Origin: Nitrosopumilus sp. b3
Lineage (GTDB): Archaea; Thermoproteota; Nitrososphaeria; Nitrososphaerales; Nitrosopumilaceae
Reading direction: 5' to 3'
Assembly: GCF_014078525.1 (NCBI RefSeq)
Contig: NZ_MU078694.1
Span: forward strand, 124,001 to 188,000
DNA length: 64,000 nt
The notes beneath the pieces were generated by a model. That model made no database searches and was not told where the DNA came from. It worked only from the letters and a program-made list of their open reading frames with translations. The translations under genes were made by a program, and so were the position numbers. Shown one piece after another: positions 32,472 to 42,392 of the stretch. Numbering within the stretch: position 1 is the first letter of the stretch; each line of letters opens with the position of its first letter.

Positions 32472-35159
32472 TTATTTCTTGGACTTTTTCTTTTTCTTTG
32501 CTTTTTTTGGTTGCTCAATTGCAGCTTGTGCTGCTGCAATAATGGCAATAGGAATTCTATGCGGTGATGCACTAACATAACTCAGACCAATACTGTGACA
32601 GAATTTAATGGAGTTTGGATCTCCTCCATGTTCTCCACATATTCCAATCTCCATGTTTGGTCGCAATTCACGTCCTGCAGTTACGCCTATTTTGATCAAA
32701 CTTCCTACGCCGTTAACATCAATTGATTGGAATGGATTTCTCTCAAGAAGTTCTTTTTCCATATATTCTGGAAGGAATTTCCCTTCTACGTCTTCCCTGC
32801 TAAAGCTAAATGTACCTTGTGTCAAATCGTTGGTTCCAAAACTAAAGAATTCCGCAGTTGTTGCAAGTTCATTTGCAGTAAGTGCTGCTCTTACAACCTC
32901 GATCATGGTACCAAAGTTGATCTTTAATTTCATCTTGTGTTTTGTCTCTGTCTCTTTTTTGATTCTGTCATAGATTTTCTTTATGTGGTTTAATTCTGCA
33001 ATGCTGCTTATTTGTGGGATCATTATTTGTGGGTGGGCCTTTACTTTTCTCTTTGTTAGCTCAACTAGTGCATCAAATACTGCACGAATTTGCATCTCAT
33101 AAATTTCGGGATATGTAATACCTACTCTGACACCCCTATGTCCCATCATTGGATTGATTTCTGCAAGCTCTCTTGCTCTTTTTAAAATAATTTCTGTTTT
33201 TCTTACCCCTTCTGCATCTCCACTTGTTTTGAGTTTCTGAATTCTTTCTGACAATTCTTCTGGATTGGGTAAGAATTCATGAAGTGGAGGATCTAGTAAT
33301 CTGATAGTTACCTCATACCCTTCCATTGCTTGTAAAATTTCAATAAAATCACTTTTTTGTAGTTGGCCTAATTTGCTTAAAATTTTGTTTCGCTCCTCAA
33401 TATTTTCTGCCATAATCATTTCTACAAATAAATTAATTCTGTCACTGCCATTGAACATTCTTTCTGTTCTGCATAATCCGATTCCTTGGCCTCCAAATTC
33501 TCTTGCAAGTTTCGCTCCTTCTGGAGTATCTGCATTTGCTCTAATTCCGAGTGTTTTGGTTTTTTGTGCCCAATCTAAGATTTGCTCAAAGTCTTTTGTC
33601 ATTTTAGGCTCTACTGTTGGGACTTCACCGATAAAGACAGTTCCTGCACTTCCGTCAATGGTGATTGTATCTTTTTCTTTGATAGTTATTCCGTTTGCAG
33701 TACATGTGTTGTTATCGTAATTGATTTTTAATTCTGGGCATCCTACAATGCATGGCTTTCCCATTCCTCTTGATACAATTGCTGCATGGGATGACTTTCC
33801 TCCCAAACTAGTCAAAATACCTTCTGATGAAAAGAATGCTGGAACATCTTCGGGCTTTGTTTCTTTTCTTACTAGAATAACTTTATTTCCTGTATCTCCT
33901 AATTCTATTGCTTTTTTTACATCAAATACTACAATTCCGCTTGCAGCTCCTGGTGATGCTGCAATTCCTTTGGCTAATTGTTTATAATTTTTAATTTTTG
34001 ATTCATCCATAGTTCTGTGAAGTAATGCTTCTAATTGCTGAGCAGGAATTCTTGCAAGTGCCCTGTTTTTACCAATTAGTTTTTCTTTTACCATGTCTAC
34101 TGATGTTTTTACAAGTGCACTTGCACTCATCTTTGCAGTTCTTGTTTGCAACAAGTAGAACTTTCCTTGCTCGATAGTAAATTCAATATCTTGCGGTTCT
34201 CTGAAATGTTTTTCTAATTTTGCACATGCCTTGCTTAACTCCCTATGTGATTTTGGCATGTCTTTTTTTAGAAATTCAATGTTTTTCCCTGTCCTTACTC
34301 CTGCAACAACGTCTTCGCCTTGAGCATTGATTAGATATTCTCCTTCTAACTCTTTTTTACCGTTATTCCCGTTTCTTGTAAATACCACTCCTGTTGCACT
34401 ATCATCTCCCATGTTTCCAAACACCATCGCAACGACATTTACTGCAGTCCCATTTGCAATATCTTTTGTAATGTTATTTTTTTCACGATAAACTATTGCC
34501 CTTTCTCCCATCCAACTTTTAAAAACAGCCTCAATGGATAACACTAATTGCTCATCTGGGGTGTCTGGGAATTTTCTTTTTGTATGCTCTTCACAGATTT
34601 TTTTGTATTCTGATACAATATTTTTTAATGACTCTACACTTAGTTTACTGTCATCTGTGACTCCTTGTTTTTCTTTTACAGAGTCTAGTACATGATCAAA
34701 CTTTGTATCACATACTCCAAATACTACCTTGCCAAATAATTGAATAAATCTCCTATACGAATCCCATGAAAAACGTGGATTTTTTGTTTGCTCTGCAAAA
34801 CCTTCTACTGTTTTCTCATTTAGCCCTAAATTCAAAATCGTATCCATCATTCCTGGCATTGATATTGCAGCACCGGAACGAACTGAAACTAGTAATGGAT
34901 TTTTAGTGGAATTCCATTTTTTACCTGTCTTTTTTTCCATTTTTGCAATATTTTTCATTACTGCAGGCATGACATCTTTGGGAAGTTTTCTATTGTTATC
35001 GTAATACTTGTTACAAACTTCAGTTGTGATCGTAAATCCTGGAGGTACTGGAAGCTTTAGACGGGTCATCTCGCTGAGCCCTGCTCCTTTTCCACCTAGA
35101 AGCATTCTATTTTTACTATCTGCCTCTTCAAATGCATATACTGGCTTTGTTTTTACCAT
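32472..35159 (-). CDS. ppdK: Pyruvate, phosphate dikinase
   Basis: Interconverts pyruvate + ATP + Pi with PEP + AMP + PPi, the entry to gluconeogenesis from fixed carbon. 895 residues, full length: N-terminal ATP-grasp domain (LLGGKGAGLSEM, MPGMMDTILNLGL), the phospho-His loop GGKSSHAAIVSRGMG in the middle, and a C-terminal PEP barrel with CRTERMF, FGTNDLTQ and CGEHGGDP. The C-terminus adds a Lys-rich tail. tpiA lies 27 bp upstream on the same strand, a gluconeogenic operon. Confidence 0.97.
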   Translation of the reverse strand: MVKTKPVYAFEEADSKNRMLLGGKGAGLSEMTRLKLPVPPGFTITTEVCNKYYDNNRKLPKDVMPAVMKNIAKMEKKTGKKWNSTKNPLLVSVRSGAAISMPGMMDTILNLGLNEKTVEGFAEQTKNPRFSWDSYRRFIQLFGKVVFGVCDTKFDHVLDSVKEKQGVTDDSKLSVESLKNIVSEYKKICEEHTKRKFPDTPDEQLVLSIEAVFKSWMGERAIVYREKNNITKDIANGTAVNVVAMVFGNMGDDSATGVVFTRNGNNGKKELEGEYLINAQGEDVVAGVRTGKNIEFLKKDMPKSHRELSKACAKLEKHFREPQDIEFTIEQGKFYLLQTRTAKMSASALVKTSVDMVKEKLIGKNRALARIPAQQLEALLHRTMDESKIKNYKQLAKGIAASPGAASGIVVFDVKKAIELGDTGNKVILVRKETKPEDVPAFFSSEGILTSLGGKSSHAAIVSRGMGKPCIVGCPELKINYDNNTCTANGITIKEKDTITIDGSAGTVFIGEVPTVEPKMTKDFEQILDWAQKTKTLGIRANADTPEGAKLAREFGGQGIGLCRTERMFNGSDRINLFVEMIMAENIEERNKILSKLGQLQKSDFIEILQAMEGYEVTIRLLDPPLHEFLPNPEELSERIQKLKTSGDAEGVRKTEIILKRARELAEINPMMGHRGVRVGITYPEIYEMQIRAVFDALVELTKRKVKAHPQIMIPQISSIAELNHIKKIYDRIKKETETKHKMKLKINFGTMIEVVRAALTANELATTAEFFSFGTNDLTQGTFSFSREDVEGKFLPEYMEKELLERNPFQSIDVNGVGSLIKIGVTAGRELRPNMEIGICGEHGGDPNSIKFCHSIGLSYVSASPHRIPIAIIAAAQAAIEQPKKAKKKKKSKK

Positions 35160-35186
35160 GCAAAATTGCGTAAATTTTTTGGCTTT

Positions 35187-35843
35187 TTAAACTAATGCCT
35201 TGGCAAATTCAGAAATTATTTTATTCCAATCTTTTGCCTTGATAATTCCACTGGCAACTAAGATGCCTTTTGATCCTAATTCTATTGCCTTTGCTACATC
35301 TTCACCCGATACAATACCTGCACCACAAAGAAGTTTTGTTTTGTTTTTTGAATTATTTATTATACTAGCTGCTTTTGAAATCAATTCTGGTTGTTCTTTA
35401 GATACTGCTTTACCTGATCCAATCAATTCTGGAGGCTCTATTGCAATATAATCTGGATTTAATTTAACATATTTTTTTACTTCTGCAAGATCTTTTACGC
35501 AAAGAATTGAAATCATTTTTAATTCTCTTAATTTTAATACTAGTCTTTCAATCTCTTTTCTTGAAATTCTATGCTCACTGTGATTAATTAAAGAACCTTT
35601 GACTTTGGATTTCTTTAACAACTCTGGGATGATAAACCCCGTAGTACTACCAACTTTTGAATCATCAACATGCTGGGAAAAAATTGGAATCGAACTATTT
35701 GCAACTACTCCAACCAAATGCTGAGGTGGAGAAATTGCAATCTTTACTTTATATTTTTTTGATATCTTTTCAGCAGTTTTGACAAATTTGATTATTTTGT
35801 CACCTGAAATCTCTTCATAATTTTTACAATTTATTACAAACAT
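35187..35843 (-). CDS. tpiA: Triosephosphate isomerase, archaeal short form
   Basis: 218 residues, typical of archaeal TIM (bacterial/eukaryotic forms are near 250). Asn5/Lys7 in VINCKNY, the catalytic His in INHSEHR, the catalytic Glu in AIEPPELIGSG and the phosphate loop CGAGIVSGED. Interconverts DHAP and glyceraldehyde-3-phosphate. Upstream of ppdK on the same strand (27-bp gap). Confidence 0.96.
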   Translation of the reverse strand: MFVINCKNYEEISGDKIIKFVKTAEKISKKYKVKIAISPPQHLVGVVANSSIPIFSQHVDDSKVGSTTGFIIPELLKKSKVKGSLINHSEHRISRKEIERLVLKLRELKMISILCVKDLAEVKKYVKLNPDYIAIEPPELIGSGKAVSKEQPELISKAASIINNSKNKTKLLCGAGIVSGEDVAKAIELGSKGILVASGIIKAKDWNKIISEFAKALV

Positions 35844-35887
35844 CTTTCTTTGAAATTTTTTGTATCGTATTTAATCCTTCATTATGT

Positions 35888-36172
35888 TTAATTTGAATTT
35901 GCTCTAATGTCGTATCTTTTTTTCATTCCTAATACAATAATCATCAGAATCAATCCTGACATGTTAGTTCCAATAATGAATACATCTGATATTATTATGC
36001 CATATACTAGCCATAAAATTGAACCAGCTGCAATGAAAATCATTAGAAATTTTGAAATGTCTTTGAGTCGTTTGGTCTTGTATCCTTTGTAGATTTGCTC
36101 CACCCATCCCATTAAAATTAAAACTCCTGCAGTAATTCCTAATAATGTCAGAAGCGTTCCGTCTACTTCCAT
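35888..36172 (-). CDS. SemiSWEET-like three-helix transporter
   Basis: 94 residues with three membrane helices (about 6-24, 40-59, 65-83) and the SemiSWEET order: an IYKGYKTKRLKDIS loop after helix 1 and SILWLVYGIIISD in helix 2. The hallmark PQ at the end of helix 1 is replaced by VEQ. SemiSWEETs dimerise to move sugars; here the substrate is unknown. It sits 8 bp downstream of polB on the same strand, and tpiA follows. Confidence 0.85.
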   Translation of the reverse strand: MEVDGTLLTLLGITAGVLILMGWVEQIYKGYKTKRLKDISKFLMIFIAAGSILWLVYGIIISDVFIIGTNMSGLILMIIVLGMKKRYDIRANSN

Positions 36173-36180
36173 TGTCTATT

Positions 36181-38739
36181 CTAACTCCAAAAAAATTCAT
36201 CTAATCCTGTCTGTTTTGGCTTTCCTAAAATGGTGTCAAAGTCCAAATCCATCGATGATGTGATTTGCTCAAGTGTTGATTCCATAAATTCCATGTATTT
36301 TTTTGAATCAATCTCTTCTTTTTTTGCCATTTCTACAGGTTTCACACCTGGCTTGTTTAAAATTTTGATAAATGAAATTCTGTCCCCTTTCTTTATCTCT
36401 CTAATTGTTTCTAATTGTTTTGCAGCCCTGATGTGCTGAGGAATTGTTTTTGTGTATTCTGATGGGGCTTTGCTGAGCATCACATTAAATGTTAAATCCT
36501 CAAGTGGAATTTCTTTTGCTTCTACTTTTTTACCGCACGTTGCAATCTTTTCTGAAATCTGCTGTTTTGCTTTTACGAAATCCTCTACTGTTTGAACTTT
36601 TGATAGTACATCTAGCAATTCATAAAATAATTTTTTGATAAATGGCGGTGTATGTGATTTCTTTCCTGTAAGCCCTTTGACATCAACACTTCCATCTTTT
36701 GTTACTCCAAGATAATTTTTCTTTCTATTACTTAGCACACAGTATCTGTATGTTTTATCAATCTCTAAATCTACACCGTGATCCTTTTTTGCTTGTTCGA
36801 TTACTGTCTGGATCTGTTCTTTTGTTGGCTTTTTAATGAATAATGAATCCGTATCTCCGTATAATACCTCGATTTCAGCTGCCTCACATTTTTTAATTGT
36901 CTCTAAAATTGTGTGTCTCCCTATGGCTGTTGTGGCCTCTGCCACGGGTAGAAAATATAGTGGAAATATCTCTGCACCCATTACACCATAACTTGCATTT
37001 AGAATAACCTTAAGCGCTTGACTGACTACTGTGTATTGCTGTCTTTGTTCATCTGTAAGGGTCTCTTTTTTTGATAAGCTCTTGTAATAGTTTACCCTCA
37101 AATCTCTTAGTGATCCAATAATCATTGATGTTAGTCCGTTTCTTTTAGAGCATGTCCAATGATTTGTCTGCTCAATAATATTTTTTTTGCATTCTTCATG
37201 AGAGCATCTTACTGTTTCATATGAAAGATTTCTAACTTTGATGATACTAGGATACAGGCTAGCAAAATCCATGACCACTACGTCAAAATGAATTCCTTCT
37301 TTTGGCTCAACTACCAAACCTCCGCGATATTTCTTATCTTTAATCACTGCATCTGATAATACTCCCTCTGATCTTCTTTGCAGCTCTTCTCTTTTTGGAA
37401 TTAAGCAATTTCTTCGTCTATGCTCATAATATAGTAGACTTCTAATCCATTGGGATACTCCCATTCTTGCAATATCGTCAATTGGCATTCTGCCGATTCT
37501 TGCAATGATGACTAGAAGATTCATCAGTAAATCTTTGTTGAAGCTTGTAAGCTCAAATGTTAGTAGGGCATCGTTGTAGCAATAATTTGCAGTTTGATAT
37601 AGCGATAATTGGTCAAAATCTAAACCATAGTCTATCTTTTCTTTGCCCAGTAGAGCTTTAGAGACACTGTTTAGTGAAAAATTAGTGTACTTTTGGCTGA
37701 AAGCATAAATCTGAAATGAGCGATTAGATAGTGTTCTATACAAATCAAGATGAACTCCTTCCTTTAATGTTGCAGAATCTCTCATCATGTAAAATGGATT
37801 TTCAGAATTTTTTATTCCCAATCTCTCTGCCCTATTGTAAAGATAGGGCAAGTCAAATTCATCTCCGTTATATGTTACTACAAATGGAAATTCTTTAATG
37901 ATTTTAAATGCATCATGAATCATCTCTTTTTCTTTGTCTAATTCATAAAATGTGATTTTGATATCTTTCTCTAGTTCATTAATTCCTTCTTCAGTTCCTT
38001 CTGTTTTGAGAACAAAAATCTGATTAAATCCATCTGAGCCTTTCATTCCAATTGCAGTGACTTTTTTTTCGGCAATTTTTGGATCTGGAATTCTTCCTAT
38101 CTCTGCTTCGACTTCAATGTCTACACTAAGTCTTTTTATTTTTGGAATTGGCTGATTTAGTAAATCTGCCCACTCTGTAATGTATTTTTTAAATTCTTCA
38201 GAATCTACCATGCTTTCACTATCTACTTTATCCCACAGCAAACTTTTCAGTGCGATTTTAACTTCATCAGAAATTTCCAAATCATGTGGCTTTAGTTTTT
38301 TGTCAACTATTTCATAATATTTCCCAACAATTAATTTTCTATCATATAGATAGTTTTCATAATATTTTATGTCAGACTCCCATGTTTCAATTACGTTTCT
38401 GATACTTTTGTCTCCTGATGTCCCGCCAATTGCCAAAGGATCTGCTACTGTGATTTTTGACATGTCAATTTCTTTATCAGTAATAAGATCAAATCTCTGA
38501 ACAGTTTTGATTTCAAAAACATCTTCTCTTTCTTGAAGAAAATCTAATTCATCTGGTGATAATCTTGAGTAACAATAAGGTTTGTGACCTGTTTCATCTT
38601 TCCATAGAATTAGTTTTTGAGATTCAGGATTGTAGAATTTTAAAACTGCGGATTTTGAATTATTGTCATATGTGGCAGATACGAGCATTGATGGGGGCAT
38701 TGATTCAACCTGCTCGGTATTTGTAAGATTTACTTGCAT
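36181..38739 (-). CDS. polB: Family B DNA polymerase
   Basis: 852 residues. Exonuclease motifs DIEVEAEIG (Exo I), YNGDEFDLPYLYNRA (Exo II) and YCYNDALLT (Exo III) precede polymerase motif A DFASLYPSIIKVRNLS, motif B KVILNASYGVMG and motif C YGDTDSLFI. So it is a proofreading replicative-type enzyme. The C-terminus ends in a PIP-like QTGLDEFF motif for PCNA binding. It lies 4 bp downstream of a dCMP deaminase gene on the same strand. Confidence 0.97.
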   Translation of the reverse strand: MQVNLTNTEQVESMPPSMLVSATYDNNSKSAVLKFYNPESQKLILWKDETGHKPYCYSRLSPDELDFLQEREDVFEIKTVQRFDLITDKEIDMSKITVADPLAIGGTSGDKSIRNVIETWESDIKYYENYLYDRKLIVGKYYEIVDKKLKPHDLEISDEVKIALKSLLWDKVDSESMVDSEEFKKYITEWADLLNQPIPKIKRLSVDIEVEAEIGRIPDPKIAEKKVTAIGMKGSDGFNQIFVLKTEGTEEGINELEKDIKITFYELDKEKEMIHDAFKIIKEFPFVVTYNGDEFDLPYLYNRAERLGIKNSENPFYMMRDSATLKEGVHLDLYRTLSNRSFQIYAFSQKYTNFSLNSVSKALLGKEKIDYGLDFDQLSLYQTANYCYNDALLTFELTSFNKDLLMNLLVIIARIGRMPIDDIARMGVSQWIRSLLYYEHRRRNCLIPKREELQRRSEGVLSDAVIKDKKYRGGLVVEPKEGIHFDVVVMDFASLYPSIIKVRNLSYETVRCSHEECKKNIIEQTNHWTCSKRNGLTSMIIGSLRDLRVNYYKSLSKKETLTDEQRQQYTVVSQALKVILNASYGVMGAEIFPLYFLPVAEATTAIGRHTILETIKKCEAAEIEVLYGDTDSLFIKKPTKEQIQTVIEQAKKDHGVDLEIDKTYRYCVLSNRKKNYLGVTKDGSVDVKGLTGKKSHTPPFIKKLFYELLDVLSKVQTVEDFVKAKQQISEKIATCGKKVEAKEIPLEDLTFNVMLSKAPSEYTKTIPQHIRAAKQLETIREIKKGDRISFIKILNKPGVKPVEMAKKEEIDSKKYMEFMESTLEQITSSMDLDFDTILGKPKQTGLDEFFWS

Positions 38740-38743
38740 TTTC

Positions 38744-39271
38744 TTACACAGAATTCTCGTATTTGCTTACCAGCTTGCTTGCCCATTTTGAAATCTCATT
38801 TTTGTCCAGTTGAATTACTTCAACTCCTGCCTCCTTTAGTAAATCATAATCTGTTTCCGGATAAGAGTCAAGACATACAAATTTTTTAATTCCAATTGTA
38901 ATTGCCATTTTTGTGCATTCCAAACATGGTACAAATGTTGTATACAATACTGCCCCCTTTATTCCAGCTTCAATCCCTAAAATTGCACAATGCATAATGG
39001 CATTTGCCTCTGCGTGATTACAAAGACATCTATCCAATGATGCCCCTGATTTTATTTTACCTTCCATTCTAAGTTGGCATCTCTTGCATCCACCTTCAAA
39101 ACAATTTTTAATTCCGGGTGGTGTTCCATTATAACCTGTTGCAAGCTGTCTATGATTTCTAACAATTACTGCACCTACTTGTCTTGTCATGCAGTTTGAG
39201 CGAAGCTTTGCCAGTTCCGCTTGAAGCATAAAGTATTCATCCCAATCTGGTCTGTCAAAAGAATCACTCAC
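38744..39271 (-). CDS. Deoxycytidylate (dCMP) deaminase
   Basis: 175 residues with the zinc-dependent deaminase motif HAEANAIMHCA and PCLECTKM (H-A-E, then P-C-x-x-C), the DRPDWDEYFM N-terminus and an extra Cys cluster (CFEGGCKRC) seen in dCMP deaminases. Makes dUMP for thymidylate synthesis. Immediately upstream of polB with a 4-bp gap, tying nucleotide supply to replication. Confidence 0.93.
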   Translation of the reverse strand: MSDSFDRPDWDEYFMLQAELAKLRSNCMTRQVGAVIVRNHRQLATGYNGTPPGIKNCFEGGCKRCQLRMEGKIKSGASLDRCLCNHAEANAIMHCAILGIEAGIKGAVLYTTFVPCLECTKMAITIGIKKFVCLDSYPETDYDLLKEAGVEVIQLDKNEISKWASKLVSKYENSV

Positions 39272-39384
39272 ACAGATTGTCTTTACCTGCTCAATATATG
39301 GATCACGCTAATCCTTGTTTTCAATGCGATCAATTTTCAGCAATTTGAAAATAGGATTTGAAATACATAAACTTCTTTAGTATC

Positions 39385-39591
39385 ATGTGGCCTTTTGTTT
39401 TAATGGCAAGTTATTCTGCGCAAGTGAATGTTATTCACAAAAAATTTGAAAATGCTGTTAAAAGAGCAAAAACAAAACAGGCTCTAAACAAAGCATACAG
39501 TGTTCACAAAAAAGATCATGAAGCCTTATTGAAAAAACATCTTCGCGAAGAGACTTTGATGATAAACAAAGCAAAGAAAAAACTAGAATAA
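39385..39591 (+). CDS. Small Lys/His-rich helical protein
   Basis: 68 residues from ATG 39385 (ATG 39403 and an upstream TTG are possible). The body is a long basic helix (NVIHKKFENAVKRAKTKQAL, KAYSVHKKDHEALLKKHL, INKAKKKLE) with predicted coiled-coil character. An AAATACATAA box precedes it. Divergent from the dCMP deaminase. Function unknown; nucleic-acid binding is possible from charge. Confidence 0.55.
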   Translation: MWPFVLMASYSAQVNVIHKKFENAVKRAKTKQALNKAYSVHKKDHEALLKKHLREETLMINKAKKKLE

Positions 39592-39855
39592 AATTTAGTT
39601 TTTTCAATTTTTATTTTTCATTTTCTCCTAAATCTTTCCCTAGTCTGAATCTGGATTCACTTGTTGAGAATGATTTCGAAGATATACTTGATATTAATCC
39701 TATTTTCAGGCTCAAATTCCCCTTTAATTCACAATTTCTCTATTAATTGGTTAATCAGGAATTTTCATGATAAAATATCTGCTCATTTTTGAGTAATGGA
39801 TAGTATTTTGCTACACGAAAGCATAAAATCAATAAATTGTGATTAATAAAATATC
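39592..39855. other. Gene-poor intergenic stretch before the helicase
   Basis: 264 bp, AT-rich, with T-tracts after the small helical gene that may end its transcript. I see no ORF, RNA or strong inverted repeat here. Confidence 0.5.
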
Positions 39856-41364
39856 TTGGATCAGTATCTAGAGAAAAAATATGTTCAAAAAAACTCTATA
39901 GAAAAACGTGATTATCAGGTAAATCTTGCAAATCAGGCAATCAAAGAGAATTGTATAGTTGTTTTGCCTACAGGGTTGGGAAAAACTGCCATCGCATTAC
40001 AGGTAATTGCCGAATATTTGTCAAAAGGATCTGGTGGGATATTGTTTTTAGCTCCTACAAGGGTATTGGCAAATCAACATTATGAATTCTTAAAAGAAAA
40101 CCTGACGTTAGATGATATTTCATTGATAACTGGAGAGGACACAATTCAGAAACGAACCAAACTCTGGAATAATAGTGTAATCTGCGCAACTCCTGAAATT
40201 GCTAGAAATGATTTGAATAGAGGAATTATTTCCCCTGATCAATTTAGTCTTGTAGTATTTGATGAAGTTCACAGAACAGCTGGGGATTATGCATATTCTG
40301 GAATTGCAGAAAGTTTTGAAAATTCTTCTGCTAGAATTCTTGGAATGACAGCTACTCTTCCAAGTGAAAAAGAAAAGGCAACAGAGATTTTGACAAAACT
40401 TCGAATTTCAAGTGTTGCTGAAAGAAGAGAGGATAGTCCAGATGTAAAGCCTTACACTCAAGAAACTCATACTGAGTGGATTAACGTAGAGCTTCCTCCA
40501 GAACTTAAAACAATCCAAACGTTGCTGAAATTAGCATTAGATGAACAATATTCTGCATTAAGAAAAAACGGAATTCGAATGGCAGAACAACAATCTCTTT
40601 CTGCTTTATTGAGAATACGGCAATTTGTATTAAATCAAAATAGACGTTCGGCAAAACCTCTTTTCACTGGCATTAGAATTCATTATGCTCTGAACATTCT
40701 AGAGGCTCATGGAATTACGCCTTTTCTAAAATTCTGTGAGCGTGCTCAGGCAAAAAAAGGCGTAGGAATCAAGGAACTTTTTGAAATGGATCCTAATTTT
40801 ACAAGGGCAATTCATCTTGCAAAAGAAGCACAATCGCGAGGAATAGAACACTCTAAAATTCCAAAATTAAAGGAAATCCTTGAATCTGTTCCTGGTAAGG
40901 CCTTGATATTTACCAGCTATCGTGATTCTGTGGATTTAATTTTCAATAAACTAACTGAGATGGGAATTTCTGCTGGAATTTTGATTGGCAAAGCAGGTGA
41001 TGCTGGCTTAAAACAAAAAAAACAGATTGAAACCGTACAGAAATTCCGAGATGGGATTTTTCAGGTACTAGTTGCAACACGAGTTGGTGAGGAGGGTCTT
41101 GATATTGCTGAAGTAAATCAGGTGATTTTTTACGATAATGTCCCAAGCTCAATTAGGTTTATCCAAAGAAGAGGAAGAACTGGAAGAAAAGATACCGGTA
41201 AACTGGTTGTACTGATAGCAAAAAATACAATTGATGAGACATATTACTGGATTGGAAAAAGAAAGATGAGTGCAGCAAAATCTATGGGGGATAAAATGAC
41301 AAAGGTGCTGGAAAAAAATCAGGAAATTGAATCTCAGAAAACAGGACTCGATGCATTTCTCTAG
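39856..41364 (+). CDS. Hef-like (FANCM-type) SF2 DNA helicase without nuclease domain
   Basis: 502 residues. Walker A LPTGLGKTAIA near 38-48, DEVH in VVFDEVHRTAG, TATLP, then a helical insert (about 215-320) and the second RecA domain with ATRVGEEGLD and QRRGRTGRK. This is the helicase half of archaeal Hef; the XPF-type ERCC4 nuclease and HhH domains are absent. A KTGLDAFL tail at the very end looks like a PCNA-interacting (PIP) box. Acts at stalled forks. Start is TTG 39856. Confidence 0.92.
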   Translation: MDQYLEKKYVQKNSIEKRDYQVNLANQAIKENCIVVLPTGLGKTAIALQVIAEYLSKGSGGILFLAPTRVLANQHYEFLKENLTLDDISLITGEDTIQKRTKLWNNSVICATPEIARNDLNRGIISPDQFSLVVFDEVHRTAGDYAYSGIAESFENSSARILGMTATLPSEKEKATEILTKLRISSVAERREDSPDVKPYTQETHTEWINVELPPELKTIQTLLKLALDEQYSALRKNGIRMAEQQSLSALLRIRQFVLNQNRRSAKPLFTGIRIHYALNILEAHGITPFLKFCERAQAKKGVGIKELFEMDPNFTRAIHLAKEAQSRGIEHSKIPKLKEILESVPGKALIFTSYRDSVDLIFNKLTEMGISAGILIGKAGDAGLKQKKQIETVQKFRDGIFQVLVATRVGEEGLDIAEVNQVIFYDNVPSSIRFIQRRGRTGRKDTGKLVVLIAKNTIDETYYWIGKRKMSAAKSMGDKMTKVLEKNQEIESQKTGLDAFL

Positions 41365-41636
41365 ATTTTATATTGTTCAGAAATTAATTTGATGATTTTC
41401 TGCTTTCTTTGAATGACTTTGTTTTTCATTCCTGATTCTAAATGATGGATGCTGCTGTCTTTTGCTGCTAGTAAATTTTCTAGTCTTACTTCGAACTGAT
41501 TTTCAAGAAAATTCATAATTCCATAAAAACCACCTTCGATTTCTATATTCTCAAATGATTCTTTTGCAAGATTAGAAATTGATTTTTCCAGATGTGCTAG
41601 AATTTCTTCTAATGTTTTTTCATTTAATAAAACCAC
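41361..41636 (-). CDS. Small helical protein of unknown function
   Basis: 91 residues, mostly amphipathic helix (EKTLEEILAHLEKSISNLAKESF, ENQFEVRLENLLAAKDSSIHHLESG) ending in a basic segment (NKVIQRKQKIIKLI). No signal, no Cys. Its stop overlaps the end of the convergent helicase gene by 4 bp. Not recognised. Confidence 0.6.
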   Translation of the reverse strand: MVLLNEKTLEEILAHLEKSISNLAKESFENIEIEGGFYGIMNFLENQFEVRLENLLAAKDSSIHHLESGMKNKVIQRKQKIIKLISEQYKI

Positions 41637-41702
41637 AAATAATTTTGCTTAAATGTCCCAAAAAATGTTATGTATTGTTTGGTCTAAGGAAATGAAATTA
41701 TT

Positions 41703-41981
41703 TTACTCGAATCTTTTGATGATGTGATATCCAAACTCTGTTTTAATTGGCTGTGAAATCTCGCCAATTTGTAGCTTGAATGCTGCTTCTTCAAATGGTT
41801 TTACCATCATGCCTTTTGTAAAATAGCCCAAACTCCCGTCCTTTTTTGCACTGCCTGAATCAATTGACAATTCTTTTGCTAATTTGCCAAATTTTTCGCC
41901 CTTTTTGATTCTCTCTAAAATAGCAAGTGATTCACCTTGTTTTTCTACTAAGATATGAGAGCATTTTATTTTGGCAGCCAT
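41703..41981 (-). CDS. Parvulin-type peptidyl-prolyl isomerase
   Basis: 92 residues, a single PpiC/rotamase domain: KCSHILVEKQGES at 6-18, FGKLAKELSID, GSLGYFTKGMMVKPFEEAAF and GYHIIKRF at the end. No signal peptide, so a cytoplasmic isomerase, as in the single-domain parvulin described from a Thaumarchaeote. It speeds cis-trans isomerisation of Xaa-Pro bonds. Confidence 0.95.
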   Translation of the reverse strand: MAAKIKCSHILVEKQGESLAILERIKKGEKFGKLAKELSIDSGSAKKDGSLGYFTKGMMVKPFEEAAFKLQIGEISQPIKTEFGYHIIKRFE

Positions 41982-42107
41982 TACTGGTTGGAAAATTTAC
42001 TAATTCTTAATTGTTTTCTATCATCTCTTTTTAATTCTATTTTACCTGATCTTGATGCTCACGATAAATACCTAGAACGATTTATTATCTTAGTCATATA
42101 TGATAAT

Positions 42108-42347
42108 ATGATGAACGACTCCATTGTTCCTTCATTGCTTGTCAAATTTAGATTTATTGATGAGAAAAAATCTGAAATTGCATTATTGACTTTTGAGCAA
42201 TACTCTAACATCAAAGATCTACCTATTACGAAAGAATGCAAGATAGTTAAGAACGAAAAACCTACCTTATCAAAAAGGGATGTTGCGGCTATCAATAAAA
42301 AAATCGCATCATTGTCAAAATCGCATACTCAGACATTGTCTGAGTGA
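42108..42347 (+). CDS. 79-aa hypothetical protein
   Basis: I chose ATG 42108 (a second ATG follows) because a TTTATTATC TATA box at 42081-42089 lies 27 bp before it; the longer open frame back to 41955 overlaps the parvulin gene and has an unlikely composition. The protein has a strand-rich first half (SLLVKFRFIDEKKSEIALLTFEQY) and a basic helical tail (KRDVAAINKKIASLSKSH). Unknown function. Confidence 0.55.
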   Translation: MMNDSIVPSLLVKFRFIDEKKSEIALLTFEQYSNIKDLPITKECKIVKNEKPTLSKRDVAAINKKIASLSKSHTQTLSE

Positions 42348-42392
42348 CATTTGCTAGGTGAACAAAAATGATTAATTCTATAACTTCTTCAT

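Noticed and set aside
41955-42107. Upstream part of the open frame ending at 42347
   Set aside because: It overlaps the parvulin start and is Leu/Phe-rich without motif. A TATA box 27 bp before ATG 42108 supports the shorter gene.
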